Counted from the first letter of the stretch, positions 7,285 to 16,281 are shown. The stretch is 24,463 nt of DNA from JASHVB01 sp049522565 (GCA_049522565.1 JBEKNT010000044.1:1-24463), one strand, 5' to 3'. Numbers and translations are program-made. The notes: generated by a model not told the origin, from the letters alone.

Positions 7285-7441
7285 GACGGAACCCTTTGTG
7301 CGTGTCAGGTCCCCGCGTTGGTTAACGGCCCGGGGGGATACTGGGGCTCGGCTTGCACGGCACCGCCGGCGTCGCCCGGTCGCGATGAACAACACCGGCA
7401 GCAAAGCGCATTGTTTCTAGCCGCTATGGCGTCGGGACACA

Positions 7442-7455
7442 TTGATCTGGATCAA
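7442..7455. promoter_or_regulatory. Perfect FNR/FixK (anaerobox) site
   Basis: TTGATCTGGATCAA is an exact match to TTGAT-N4-ATCAA, the site of FNR/Anr/FixK regulators. A possible -10 hexamer GATAAC sits at 7476-7481, about 30 bases from the box centre, which fits a class II arrangement for rightward transcription of the MlaC-like operon starting at 7522. Leftward control of the entericidin gene is also possible. Confidence 0.75.
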
Positions 7456-7521
7456 GCCGTACTGCGCGTTAGCGCGATAACCTCTATGCGGTATCGGACA
7501 CAACGACCACAACGGTGGACC

Positions 7522-8139
7522 ATGCTGACACGCCGAGCGACCATGACGATGATCGGAGCAACCGCCTTGCTGGCCACGCCGCCGGGGCTGGTTCGCCGCG
7601 CCCGGGCACAGTCCGGCGCGCAGGCGGTCACGTTCGTCAAAAGCACCAGCGAGCAGTTGGTGGCCGTCGTCAACGGGGCGGCCTCGCCGCCGGAGAAGCG
7701 TCGCCAATTGCAGGCGGTTATCGATGCAACGGTGGACGTCGACGACATCGCGCGCTTCTGTCTGGGCCGCTTCTGGCGGATCGCCACGCCCGATCAGCAG
7801 AAGCAATACATGGCGCTGTTCCACGACCTTCTCCTGACCGAAATCGCCAGCCATTTCGGCGAGTATCAGGGGGTCCGGGTCACCATGGGCCTGGCGCGGA
7901 CAAGTACGGACACCGAGATCGTCATCACCACGGTCGAACGGCCGAACAGCCCGCCCACCCAGGTGGACTGGGTTGTGGCCACGAACACCGGCGGCCCTAA
8001 GATCGTCGATCTGCTGGCGGAGGGTACCAGCCTGCGCCTGACGCAGAGTTCCGACTTCACCGCGTATCTTGCACGCCACCAATACAACATTCACGAGTTG
8101 GTTGAGGGAATGCGCCAGCGGATCGCGCAAAATGGCTAG
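7522..8139 (+). CDS. MlaC/Ttg2D-family periplasmic phospholipid-binding protein
   Basis: This 205-residue exported protein belongs to the MlaC (Tol_Tol_Ttg2, HpnM) family, which carries lipids through the periplasm between the envelope membranes. An N-terminal signal with a twin-arginine motif (TRRAT, R4-R5) ends near A29 (ARA). The family core is clear: VDDIARFCLGRFWRIATPDQ at about residues 72-91, LLTEIASHFGEYQG, VDWVV, KIVDLLAEGTSL, and a C-terminal helix IHELVEGMRQRI. Family proteins normally sit beside MlaFED ABC genes; none are here. ATG 7522 is used, with GGTGG a few bases upstream. The next gene starts on the last base of its stop codon, so the two are co-translated. The upstream FNR-type box suggests expression under low oxygen. 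Confidence 0.87.
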   Translation: MLTRRATMTMIGATALLATPPGLVRRARAQSGAQAVTFVKSTSEQLVAVVNGAASPPEKRRQLQAVIDATVDVDDIARFCLGRFWRIATPDQQKQYMALFHDLLLTEIASHFGEYQGVRVTMGLARTSTDTEIVITTVERPNSPPTQVDWVVATNTGGPKIVDLLAEGTSLRLTQSSDFTAYLARHQYNIHELVEGMRQRIAQNG

Positions 8140-8840
8140 TGCCTGTCAGTAGTCCGCTGCGGAGTCCGGTTCCGCGACGCGCGCTGCTGATGGCCGGATA
8201 TGCCGGAGGCATCAGTTGCGTGCTGCCTCGCGTCGTGCGTGCCGCGACACCGATCGTCTTGCCCGCTGCAGACGGCGATCGGCGCTTCTCGGTTCTCTAC
8301 AAGGGCGCCAGGATCGGCGCCCACACGGTGCTGTATTCGTCGGCGACCGGACAGACGCAGGTCGACACGGAGATCCATCTCCTGGTCAAGGTGGCCTTCC
8401 TGACCGTGTTCGTGTTCAGTCACCGCTCCCAGGAGACCTGGCGCGCCGGGCGGCTGATGTCACTGAACAGCGAAACGGTGGAGCATGGCGAGACGCTCCG
8501 CGTTGACGGCGCGGCGACGCCGCAGGGGTTTCGCGTGGTGAGCAAGGGCGGTCCGTTTATCGCGGCCGCCGCAACCTTGACGTCAAACAGCCTGTGGACT
8601 CCGGCCGTGCTGGCACAGGCGACGCTGGTCGACGCGCAGCATGGCGGCATCATCGGTGTCAGCGCACGCAAGTTTGGCGACGAGCAAATCGTGATCGCCG
8701 GCCGCCAGGTTCCCGCCACGCGCTATACGTTCATCACGCCCTATCTCGCCGGCAGCATCTGGTATGACGCGGCAAACCTTTGGGTGCACGGAGAGTTCGA
8801 GCGTGACGGCTCGAAGATCCAGTATCAGCTTGACACATGA
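8139..8840 (+). CDS. DUF6134-family exported protein
   Basis: This 233-residue exported protein starts on GTG overlapping the TAG stop of the MlaC-like gene by one base. An N-terminal signal contains a twin-arginine-like segment (VPRRALLMAGY) and ends near residue 36 (VVRAA). The mature part is a predicted beta-rich fold with the pattern RFSVLYKGARIGAHTVLY, VKVAFLTVFVFSHRSQETW, LWTPAVLAQATLVD, TRYTF and IWYDAANLWVHGEFERDGS. I recognise this as DUF6134, periplasmic proteins of unknown function found in proteobacteria. No recognisable ribosome binding site is seen, which supports coupling to the gene before it. Its partners are the MlaC-like protein and the TAXI-type lipoprotein, all exported. 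The family name is from memory; the function is not known. Confidence 0.75.
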   Translation: MPVSSPLRSPVPRRALLMAGYAGGISCVLPRVVRAATPIVLPAADGDRRFSVLYKGARIGAHTVLYSSATGQTQVDTEIHLLVKVAFLTVFVFSHRSQETWRAGRLMSLNSETVEHGETLRVDGAATPQGFRVVSKGGPFIAAAATLTSNSLWTPAVLAQATLVDAQHGGIIGVSARKFGDEQIVIAGRQVPATRYTFITPYLAGSIWYDAANLWVHGEFERDGSKIQYQLDT

Positions 8841-8841
8841 G

Positions 8842-8860
8842 GCCCGCCGACCCGGCGGGC
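8842..8860 (+). other. Intra-operon hairpin
   Basis: GCCCGCC (8842-8848) pairs perfectly with GGCGGGC (8854-8860) around a 5-base loop. It lies just after the DUF6134 stop and 2 bases before the GGGAG ribosome binding site of the next gene. There is no U-tract, so it may protect mRNA or modulate translation rather than terminate. Confidence 0.5.
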
Positions 8861-8876
8861 GCGGGAGCACCGAGTG

Positions 8877-9860
8877 ATGCCGTTCAGACCACCGCTGTGG
8901 CTTGCCGCGGCGATCATGGCAAGCGCGGTTGCCGGCTGCATGGCGGTATCCGTCGCCCTCGCTCCCACGCCGGTTACGCTCGCCACCGGGACCCCCGGCG
9001 GGATCTATCATCCGGTCGGAAATGCGATCTGCCGGATGTTCAATCTGGCGGACGAGCATCAGGCAACACCGTGCGTTGCGGTCAGTTCCGATGGTTCGGT
9101 GGCGAATATCCGACGGATCGAGAGCGGCGAGGCAACGTTTGGCCTGTCGCAGACCGACGTTGCCTATGGCGCTTTTCATGGTGAGGGACCGTTTGCTGCC
9201 GCCGGCCCCGATCCCAAGCTGCGCATGTTGATCGCACTCTACCCGGAAGCCTTTACCGTCGTTGCGCGGGCCGATACCGGCATACGCGAATTCCGGGATT
9301 TGCGCGGCAAGCGCGTCGGCATCGGGCGGAGCGGTGCCGGATACACCTTCACCCGCGATGTCGTCCTCGCCTCTTATGGCTGGGCGATACTGGATCCCGA
9401 GCATGTGGTGGAACTCGGGCCTGACGAACAGAATCAGGCGCTTTGCAGCAACCAGGTCGACGCGATCATCTTTGAGGCGGGGCATCCCAACGGGCTGACC
9501 CAGGAGGCGACGACGGGCTGCCGGGCGCGCCTGGTGCGCATCGCCGGACCGCCGATCGATCGGCTGCTTGCGACGCATCCCTATTATGTCGCCACGGTCA
9601 TTCCCGGTGGCATGTACGCCGGCAACCCCGACGATGTTCGGACGATCGGCACGCAGGCCGTGCTCGTCACGTCGAGCGATCAGCCGGATGAACTGGCTTA
9701 TGCCGTGGTGAAGGCGGTGTTCGAGAATTTCGCCGACTTCCGCCGCTTGTACCCCACGCTGTCCACCCTGGACATCAAGGATATGGTGCCCAGCGGAGCG
9801 ATCGTACCGATCCATCCAGGGGCGCTGAGGTATTATCATGAGGCTCACCTCATGCATTAG
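8877..9860 (+). CDS. TAXI-family TRAP transporter binding lipoprotein
   Basis: This is a solute-binding protein of the TAXI type, which delivers small organic substrates to fused TRAP membrane subunits. The family core is present: VTLATGTPGGIYHPVGNAIC near residue 35, VSSDGSVANIRRIESGEATFGLSQ split as SVANIRRIESGEATFGL and SQTDVAY, FRDLRGKRVGIGRSGAGYTF, ALCSNQVDAIIFEAGHPNG, IIPGG-like VIPGGMY and a C-terminal HPGALRYYHE. The signal ends SAVAGC, a lipobox with Cys21, so it is probably membrane-anchored. ATG 8877 has GGGAG 9 bases upstream; GTG 8874 directly before it is equally possible. No TRAP permease gene is in the window, so its transporter is elsewhere or it acts in sensing. It is third in the operon behind the FNR-type box. 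Confidence 0.88.
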   Translation: MPFRPPLWLAAAIMASAVAGCMAVSVALAPTPVTLATGTPGGIYHPVGNAICRMFNLADEHQATPCVAVSSDGSVANIRRIESGEATFGLSQTDVAYGAFHGEGPFAAAGPDPKLRMLIALYPEAFTVVARADTGIREFRDLRGKRVGIGRSGAGYTFTRDVVLASYGWAILDPEHVVELGPDEQNQALCSNQVDAIIFEAGHPNGLTQEATTGCRARLVRIAGPPIDRLLATHPYYVATVIPGGMYAGNPDDVRTIGTQAVLVTSSDQPDELAYAVVKAVFENFADFRRLYPTLSTLDIKDMVPSGAIVPIHPGALRYYHEAHLMH

Positions 9861-9863
9861 GTA

Positions 9864-9905
9864 ACCGGCCACGCCGGTCCCGCATCAACGGCTGCCCGAC
9901 AGCCG
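9864..9905 (+). terminator. Tandem hairpins after the TAXI gene
   Basis: ACCGGC-CAC-GCCGGT (9864-9878) and CGGCTG-CCCGA-CAGCCG (9889-9905) are perfect stems just after the TAXI stop. There is no T-run, so rho-independent termination is doubtful; they may mark the end of the operon transcript. Confidence 0.35.
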
Positions 9906-9981
9906 GGCGGATTGTCAGCCCCGCCCGAGGTGGCTAAGGCTTGCTGTCCCAGCACTGCGAAAACGCCAGGGAGGCTGCGAG

Positions 9982-11136
9982 ATGAATGCGCCGGTCACCG
10001 TCGATTACGGTCCCGAGGAAGCCGCAATGCAGGCCTATCTGGCAGCCGGCGCGCAGCGCGCGTTCGCTCTGGGAAATCGTGGGCCGATCCGCTTCACCGG
10101 CGACGGGACCGTGCATCCCGACATCCTGGACGCCTATTGGCGCTGCGGTTTCTACGTCTTCGAAGGCGTGCTCAACGCCGAGGAACTGGCGGATATCGAG
10201 GCCGATATCAAAACGAACGTGCTGGAGCGGCTGCCGGTGGAGAAAGGCGCGCCGGTCGACGCCCGGGGACGTCCGGCACTCGGCGCCGATTTGACGGCGC
10301 CAACGCTGTTCTGGTCCAAGCCGCTCGGCGATCCGTTCGGCGGCACCAGCCTCGCGGGCGGCCGGCATCCGGTGAAGATGTTCGAGCCGCAAGCGGCAGC
10401 GGATGCGCCGCAGGAGGTCGTGTATCTGATCCTGGGGTCCTTGCAGTTTTCCGAGGCGCATCTGCGGGTCTATGGCCATCCGCATCTGCTGGCGGTCGCC
10501 GCCGCGGTGAACGGCGATGACTTCGTGCCATTCAACGAAGCGCTGTTCATCAAGGAACCCGGCCGCGGTGCGTCCGTCGCGTGGCACCAGGACGGTCTGA
10601 CGCACTGGAACAGTCCCGACTGGGACCAAGGCTCGCACGGCTTCAACTTCATGGCACAGCTTTATGGCTGCACGCCGGCAAACGGGGTTTGGGTCGTGCC
10701 CGGCTCCCACAAACTCGGCAAGGCGGATATCCCGGCCATGGTGGCGGCAGCAGGAACCGAGCGGCTGACCGATGCGGTGCCGATCGTGTGCAGGCCGGGC
10801 GATGTGGCGATCACCAACCGGCAGGCGGTGCATGGGTCGTTTGCCAATACCAGCAAGGACTGGCGGGTGACGTTGAATTTCGGCTTCCACCGCCGGCAGT
10901 CGGTGTTGGGCGTGATGGGCGGCGGCGTGCACAACGCCGCGGCGGTGTATGACGCGGACCGCATCAGGCAACGCGCCAGAATGATCGGCTACGGGATCGA
11001 CGCCAGGCGGCAGCGGTTCCCGGCGGAGACGCCTTTCGTGTATGCGCCGCATGCGGCGGATCAAGAGACCTACCGGTGGGACGCGGCGGCGAAGCTGCGG
11101 ATCAAGGACTACAACCTGCTTGACCTGAGCATTTAG
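9982..11136 (+). CDS. Phytanoyl-CoA dioxygenase (PhyH) family protein
   Basis: This 384-residue cytoplasmic Fe(II)/2-oxoglutarate-dependent oxygenase hydroxylates an organic substrate that cannot be named here. The facial triad is visible: H202 and D204 in AWHQDG and H284 in QAVHGSFANTS. R295 in DWRVTLNFGFHRR fits the 2-oxoglutarate carboxylate. The double-stranded beta-helix core (GVWVVPGSHKLG, CRPGDVAITNR) is intact and the length is normal or slightly long. ATG 9982 follows GGGAGG by 7-8 bases. It is transcribed alone as far as can be seen: the operon before it ends in hairpins and the next gene is convergent. Known relatives act on lipids, ectoine or secondary metabolites, and the context does not choose between them. 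Confidence 0.88.
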   Translation: MNAPVTVDYGPEEAAMQAYLAAGAQRAFALGNRGPIRFTGDGTVHPDILDAYWRCGFYVFEGVLNAEELADIEADIKTNVLERLPVEKGAPVDARGRPALGADLTAPTLFWSKPLGDPFGGTSLAGGRHPVKMFEPQAAADAPQEVVYLILGSLQFSEAHLRVYGHPHLLAVAAAVNGDDFVPFNEALFIKEPGRGASVAWHQDGLTHWNSPDWDQGSHGFNFMAQLYGCTPANGVWVVPGSHKLGKADIPAMVAAAGTERLTDAVPIVCRPGDVAITNRQAVHGSFANTSKDWRVTLNFGFHRRQSVLGVMGGGVHNAAAVYDADRIRQRARMIGYGIDARRQRFPAETPFVYAPHAADQETYRWDAAAKLRIKDYNLLDLSI

Positions 11137-11339
11137 GTAAGCGCCCGGTCGGCCGCACCTGTCGGTTTGGCGTGACGCGTGGCGCTGCACCGCCGCATTC
11201 GAGCTTTTGCCGCCATTGCAACCGATCCGCCACCCCTCCGCTTTGGGCATGCACCGCGACGCGGATCAACGTTGCAGGCAGCCCCTGTCGCAGTGACCGC
11301 GACGCCCGCGGAAGGCAGGCCCGGCGGTTCCCGGCGACC

Positions 11340-12872
11340 TCAATCCCCCGCCGCCGCGACCGGCGAAGCCGGCGGGCGGGCGTGCCGCCGCATCAGCAGC
11401 AACAGCGCCATCGGTGGCAGCACGGTCAGCGTCATCAGCCGGAAATCGTTGTTGTAGGCGACGATCTGTGCCTGCTGCGTGATCATCTGGTTGAGCATCG
11501 CCGCACCGTGCCGGGTCGCCGGGTCCAGCATATGCGACACCGCGTCGCCGCCTTGCAGCACCCGGTCGAACGGCGTGATGCCGGCGGCAATATCGGCGTG
11601 CATCGCCTGCGTGCTGCGGGTCAGCGTGAACGAGGTGACCGAGATGCCGATCGCCGAGCCGATGTTGCGCGCCAGCGATTGCAGCGCGGTACCCTCGCCG
11701 CGCAACTGCGTCGAGAGCGTCGTGTAGGCCATGACCGTCATCGGGTTGAACACCAGCCCGATCGAGAACCCCTGCACGATCATCACCACCCACATCTGCT
11801 GCTCGGTTACGTCGGGCGTCCAGGTGCTCATGATGTACAGCGCCCAGCCGAGAATCAGCAGCCCCACCGCCATGATCTTGCGCTGATCGAACCGCATGCC
11901 GAGCCGGCTGGCGAGATACATCGAGGCGATGGTGCCGAGCCCGCGCGGCGCCATCGCCCAGCCGGCGGTATAGACCGGATAGCCCGCCAGGTTCTGCAAA
12001 TAGGGCGCCAGCAGCGCCGAGGTCGCCAGCATCACCGAGGAGACGAAGAACACCATGACCATGCCGGCGGCGAAATTGCGATCGCGGAACAGGCCGGGCG
12101 ACAGGAACGGCTTGTCGGCGGTGAACATGTGCACGATGAACAGATAGAAACCGAGGCCCGCCAGCGTTGCCTCGACGATGATCTCGCGTGAGCTGAACCA
12201 GTCCAGCTCCTGGCCGCGGTCGAGCATCATCTGTAGCGCGCCGGCGCCGAGCGCCAGCATGGCGAAGCCGTACCAACTGAAGCGCAGGTGTGGCCGGGCA
12301 GGCGCGCTGGGCATGAACAGCGCCAGGCCGGTGATCGCCAGGATGCCGAACGGCAGGTTGACGTAGAACACCCAGCGCCAGCTATAGGCGTCGGTGAGGT
12401 AGCCGCCGAGGGTCGGCCCCATGATCGGCCCCATGGTGACGCCCATCGAGAAGATCGCCATCGCCTGGGCGCGGCGCGAGAACGGATAGATGTCGAGCAT
12501 GGTCGCCTGCGACAGCGGCGCGATCGCCGCGCCGCACATGCCCTGGATCAGGCGAAACGCCACAAGCTGTTCCAGCGACTGCGCCGCGCCGCACATCATG
12601 GAGGCGACGGTGAAACCGGCGACGCAGGTGATGAACAGCTTCTTGCGGCCATAGCGCACCGCCATCCAGCCGACCGGCGCGGTCATGATCGCCGCGGCGA
12701 TGACGTAGGAGGTCAGCACCCAGGTGATCTCGTCACTGCTCGCCGACATGCTGCCCTGCATGTACGGCAGCGCAACATTGGCGATGGTGGAGTCCAGCGT
12801 CTGCATCAGCATCGCCAGCATCGCCGAGGCGGTGATCAGGCCGCGATAGGGAACGCGGGTGGTGTCGGACAT
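11340..12872 (-). CDS. DHA2 (EmrB/QacA) drug:H+ antiporter, paralogue A
   Basis: This 510-residue inner-membrane exporter of the major facilitator superfamily has 14 predicted helices. Signatures: motif D1 LDSTIANVALP in helix 1, motif A GWMAVRYGRKK between helices 2 and 3, and antiporter motif C GVTMGPIMGPTLGGYL in helix 5. ITPFDRVLQ and QAQIVAYNNDFR near the C-terminus are typical of the EmrB group. EmrB proteins usually work with a periplasmic adaptor EmrA encoded next door; no HlyD-type gene is present. The protein closely resembles the second DHA2 at 14666-16225, pointing to duplication. The ATG has no strong ribosome binding site. It faces the PhyH gene across about 200 bases in which I see nothing else. 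The substrate is unknown. Confidence 0.9.
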   Translation of the reverse strand: MSDTTRVPYRGLITASAMLAMLMQTLDSTIANVALPYMQGSMSASSDEITWVLTSYVIAAAIMTAPVGWMAVRYGRKKLFITCVAGFTVASMMCGAAQSLEQLVAFRLIQGMCGAAIAPLSQATMLDIYPFSRRAQAMAIFSMGVTMGPIMGPTLGGYLTDAYSWRWVFYVNLPFGILAITGLALFMPSAPARPHLRFSWYGFAMLALGAGALQMMLDRGQELDWFSSREIIVEATLAGLGFYLFIVHMFTADKPFLSPGLFRDRNFAAGMVMVFFVSSVMLATSALLAPYLQNLAGYPVYTAGWAMAPRGLGTIASMYLASRLGMRFDQRKIMAVGLLILGWALYIMSTWTPDVTEQQMWVVMIVQGFSIGLVFNPMTVMAYTTLSTQLRGEGTALQSLARNIGSAIGISVTSFTLTRSTQAMHADIAAGITPFDRVLQGGDAVSHMLDPATRHGAAMLNQMITQQAQIVAYNNDFRLMTLTVLPPMALLLLMRRHARPPASPVAAAGD

Positions 12873-13366
12873 CTATTGCGTCATCCGCACCAACCGGTCG
12901 CGGCGGCAACGCGTCAGCCCCGCGCAAGCACAGATCGGACACCGCAGGGCGCTTGGTCGGCGATAGGGTGGCATTGTCCCGGACGTTCTTGAAAGCCATG
13001 CAGTGTGCGCCCAGCCGAGCCATTGCACCATTGCGGGCCCGGCATGCCTGGGGCCGGCGAGGCGGGCGGGCGGGCGGCCAGGACGTCGGCCCGGTCAGTC
13101 AGGCCTGATGTTTTGCCGGCGTGTCCTCTCCGCCCGGCGCCGCCTCTCCCGCGGTGGCCTGCGCTGCCAGGTCGGTAAATGCGTCGATCTCCGACCGCGG
13201 AACCGCCAGGCCAACGCTGAGCAACGGCAGGGCCGCGCCGGCGCTGCAAGGCAGTGACCTTGGCCGCTGGCCGACCAGAGTGGCGATGCAGCGCTGGCCG
13301 CTGCCGGCGCTCGCGCCATCAACGCGGGGCGGCGGGCTGTCAGGCTCTGACCTTCCGCTGCTGGAG
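12873..13366. other. Intergenic region with leader of DHA2 gene A
   Basis: This 494-base stretch holds the conserved leader block (12967-13011). The minus-strand frame ending at 13100 (toward VPRSEIDAFTDLAAQATAG) reads like protein for about 45 residues but has no start or family match, so it may be a decayed 3' gene fragment. I see no promoter I would trust. Confidence 0.35.
12967..13011 (-). promoter_or_regulatory. Conserved leader block upstream of DHA2 gene A
   Basis: On the minus strand it begins GGCGCACACTGC and runs to GACAATGCCACC. It aligns along its length with 16282-16326 upstream of the paralogous exporter, sharing GGCGCACA, a GA(A/G)CGT core and GAC(A/G)ATGC. It starts about 95 bases before the start codon, consistent with a shared promoter or operator. 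Confidence 0.5.
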
Positions 13367-14593
13367 TCAGATTTTGACCAACGGACACGCTGCCTCCGAC
13401 AGCGGCCGGAAGGCCTGGTCGGCCGGCGTGGTGCCGATCAGCTTGTAGAGGTCCCACTCGCCCTTGCTTTCGGCCGGCTGTTTCACCTCGAACAGATAGA
13501 CCGGATGGATCTTGCGTCCGTCTTCGCGGATCTTGCCGGGGCCGAAACAGTCGTCGTCGGTCGGCATCGCCTTCATGCGCGCCACCGTGGCCGCGCCGTC
13601 CGCTTTCGCCGCCGCGGCGCCCATATCCGCGACCGCCTTCAAATAGTGCAGCGTGCAGGAGTAGTCGCCCGCCTGCGCCATGTTCGGCCATAGCGTGATC
13701 TTCGGCTGGATGCGCTTCTGGAAGCTGCGCGCGCGCTCGTTGAGGTCCCAGTAGTAGGTCTCCGACAGGCGCAGCCCGGCCGCCAGCTCGATGCCGATCG
13801 AGTGGACGTCGGTCGTGTAGGCCACCAGCGCCGCCAGGTTCATGGTTTTCGACAGGCCGAACTCGTGCGCCTGCTTGACGATGTTGATGAGGTCGGCGCC
13901 GGCGCCGCAGATGCCGAGGATCTTTGCCCCGGACGCCTGCGCCTTCACCAGGAAGGCGGAATAGTCGGTGGTCTCCGGAAATGGATAGATCTCGGCGCCG
14001 AGCACTTTTCCCCCGCCGGCTTCCACGAAATGCGTGGCGTCGCGCTGGGTCGCTACGCCGAAGGCATAGTTGGGGGTGACGAAGAACCAGGTGTCGCCGC
14101 CGGCCTTGACCATGGCGCCGCCGGTGGATTTCGCCTCCATGTAGGTGTCGAATACCCAGTGGATCGAATTGGGCGTGCAGGCCTTGCCGGTTATGTCGGA
14201 ACTGGCGGTGCTGGTGGGGATCAGCACCTTGTTCTTCTCCTTGCAGATCGAGGCCAGCGCCAGCGCACAGGACGTCGCGGCGACGTCGATGATGATGTCC
14301 ACGCCGCGGTTGTCGAACCATTCGCGGGCCAGCGATACGGCGACGTCGGGCTTGTTCTGGTGGTCGGCGGAGAGCACCTCCACGTCGAACGCCCCGGCGC
14401 CGAATTCCTGCACCGCCTGCTGCGCACAGATGACGCCGGTGGGACCGTTGACGTCGCGATAGGGTCCGGACTGGTCGTTCATCACGCCGATGCGGACGAT
14501 CTGGCGGGGTTGCGCGCGGGAGCGCCCGCCCGGGACGGCGGCGCTGGCCGAAGCGGCGGCAGTGGCGAGAAGCGTGCGGCGAGTCAGGCGCAT
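13367..14593 (-). CDS. Branched-chain-amino-acid-type ABC transporter substrate-binding protein
   Basis: This 408-residue periplasmic binding protein of the Peripla_BP_6 (LivJ/LivK-like) family captures amino acids, amides or aromatic and short organic acids. A Tat-type signal (LTRRTLL, R5-R6) ends near residue 27 (SRA). The mature protein opens with VRIGVMNDQSGPYRDVNGP and continues VEVLSADHQNKPDVAVSLAR, AATSCALALASICKEKNK, FFVTPNYAFG, GADLINIVKQAHEFGL and TYYWDLNERARSF, all family hallmarks. ATG 14593 follows GGAGG by 9 bases. No LivHMGF permease or ATPase genes are near. It is instead 72 bases downstream of DHA2 exporter B on the same strand and probably co-transcribed with it. Why a binding protein for import should sit between two exporters is unclear. 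Confidence 0.9.
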   Translation of the reverse strand: MRLTRRTLLATAAASASAAVPGGRSRAQPRQIVRIGVMNDQSGPYRDVNGPTGVICAQQAVQEFGAGAFDVEVLSADHQNKPDVAVSLAREWFDNRGVDIIIDVAATSCALALASICKEKNKVLIPTSTASSDITGKACTPNSIHWVFDTYMEAKSTGGAMVKAGGDTWFFVTPNYAFGVATQRDATHFVEAGGGKVLGAEIYPFPETTDYSAFLVKAQASGAKILGICGAGADLINIVKQAHEFGLSKTMNLAALVAYTTDVHSIGIELAAGLRLSETYYWDLNERARSFQKRIQPKITLWPNMAQAGDYSCTLHYLKAVADMGAAAAKADGAATVARMKAMPTDDDCFGPGKIREDGRKIHPVYLFEVKQPAESKGEWDLYKLIGTTPADQAFRPLSEAACPLVKI

Positions 14594-14665
14594 TCGTCGT
14601 TTCCTCCGTGTTGCGCCGGAGCATAGGCATGCGATGGGCGGGGGCCAAATGAGCCGCGCGGCCCC

Positions 14666-16225
14666 TCAGTCCCCTGTCGCCGGCGCCGCCGCGGCGCCGG
14701 AAGTGGCGACTGTCGCGGCTGGCGGGCGTCGATGCCGCCGCATCACCAGCAGCAGCAGCAACGGCGGCACCACCACCAGCGACATGATCCGAAAGTCGCT
14801 GTTATAGGCGATGATCTGCGCCTGCTGGCTGACCATTTGGTCCAGCATCGCCGCGCCGTGCCGCGTCGCCGGATTCAGCAAGCGCGATGCCGCGTCCCCT
14901 GTTTGCAGCACGCGGTCGAACGGCGTGATGCCAGCGACGATGTCGGCATGCGATGTCTGCGCGCCGCGCACCAGGAGCAGTGAGGTCACCGACACACCGA
15001 CCGCCTGGCCGATGTTGCGACACAGTGCCTGCAATGACGTGGCATGACCGCGCAGCGCCGCCGGCAGCGTGGTGAACGCCATCACCGTCATCGGATTGAA
15101 CACGAAACCGATGCCGAAGCCTTGCAGCAGCAGCGTTACCATCATCCGCGATTGCGACACGTCGGGCGTCCAGTCGCTCATGGAGTAAAGCGCCGCGCCG
15201 AGCACCAGCAGCCCGAACGCCATCACCTTGCGTTCGTCGATCAGGTTGGACAGCATGCTGGCCAACTGCATGCCGATCGCCGTGCCGATGCCGCGCGGCG
15301 CCATCGACCAGCCGGCGGCTTCCACCGGGTAGCCGGCCAGCGTCTCCAGGTACGGCGCCATCAGCGCGGAACTCGCCAGCATCACCGTGGCGGTGAAGAA
15401 CACCATCAGGACGCCGGACACGAAGTTGCGGTCCTTGAACAGACCAGGCGGCAGGAACGGGTGCTCCGCGGTGAACATGTGCACCACGAACAGGTAAAGG
15501 CCGAGGCCCGCCAGCACGCTCTCGATGACGATCTCGCGGGAGGAGAACCAATCCTGCGTCTGCCCGCGGTCCAGCATGAGCTGCAACGCGCCGACGCCCA
15601 TCGCCAGCACCGCGAAGCCGGTCCAGTCGAAGCGCAGCTCGCGCCGCGGCAGCGCTTTCGGCAGGAAGATCAGCAGCCCGGTCACCGCCAGGATGCCGAA
15701 CGGCAGGTTGACATAGAACACGTAACGCCAGTTGTACACCTCGGTCAGGTAGCCGCCGAGCGTCGGGCCGATGATCGGCCCGACCATGACGCCCATGCCG
15801 AAGATCGCCATCGCCTGGGCGCGGCGCTCGAACGGATAGATGTCGAGCATGGTGGCCTGGCTCAGCGGCACCAGTGCGGCGCCGCAGATCCCCTGGAGGA
15901 AGCGGAAGCACACCATCTGCGACAGCGTATCGGCGGCGCCGCACAGCATGGAGGCAGCGACGAAGCCGGTCATGCAGACAATGTGCAGGTTCTTTCGCCC
16001 GAAGCGCACCGCCATCCAGCCGACCGGCGCGGTCATGATGGCCGCGGCGATGACGTAGGAGGTGAGCACCCAGGTGATCTCGTCGGCGCTGGTGGACAGC
16101 GTGCCCTGCATGTAGGGCAGCGAGACGTTGGCGATGGACGCGTCCAGCGACTGCATCAGGTTGCCCATCATCACGCAGAGCGTGATCAGCGCGCGGTGGG
16201 GAACCTTCTGCGTGACACCGGACAT
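14666..16225 (-). CDS. DHA2 (EmrB/QacA) drug:H+ antiporter, paralogue B
   Basis: This 519-residue, 14-helix exporter is closely related to the one at 11340-12872 across its length (EITWVLTSYVIAAAIMTAP, split as TWVLTSYVIAAAI, is identical; so are ITPFDRVLQ and PATRHGAAML). Motif A is GWMAVRFGRKN, motif C is GVMVGPIIGPTLGGYL, and motif D1 is LDASIANVSLP, where Ser replaces the usual Thr that paralogue A keeps. A C-terminal Ala/Pro tail extends slightly further than in A. No EmrA-type adaptor is adjacent. The upstream region carries the same leader block as paralogue A. The binding-protein gene follows 72 bases downstream. The substrate is unknown; sequence divergence between the copies suggests separate specificities. 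Confidence 0.9.
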   Translation of the reverse strand: MSGVTQKVPHRALITLCVMMGNLMQSLDASIANVSLPYMQGTLSTSADEITWVLTSYVIAAAIMTAPVGWMAVRFGRKNLHIVCMTGFVAASMLCGAADTLSQMVCFRFLQGICGAALVPLSQATMLDIYPFERRAQAMAIFGMGVMVGPIIGPTLGGYLTEVYNWRYVFYVNLPFGILAVTGLLIFLPKALPRRELRFDWTGFAVLAMGVGALQLMLDRGQTQDWFSSREIVIESVLAGLGLYLFVVHMFTAEHPFLPPGLFKDRNFVSGVLMVFFTATVMLASSALMAPYLETLAGYPVEAAGWSMAPRGIGTAIGMQLASMLSNLIDERKVMAFGLLVLGAALYSMSDWTPDVSQSRMMVTLLLQGFGIGFVFNPMTVMAFTTLPAALRGHATSLQALCRNIGQAVGVSVTSLLLVRGAQTSHADIVAGITPFDRVLQTGDAASRLLNPATRHGAAMLDQMVSQQAQIIAYNSDFRIMSLVVVPPLLLLLVMRRHRRPPAATVATSGAAAAPATGD

Positions 16226-16281
16226 CGTGGCTCAGCGTTGGCGCAGCGCAACAGGCTGGTCGCGTGGCGGGCCGGGAGGCA

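Noticed and set aside
13100..13300. Possible decayed gene 3' end (VPRSEIDAFTDLAAQATAG) on the minus strand
   Set aside because: No start, no upstream continuity and no family match; open frames of this length are expected at this GC content.
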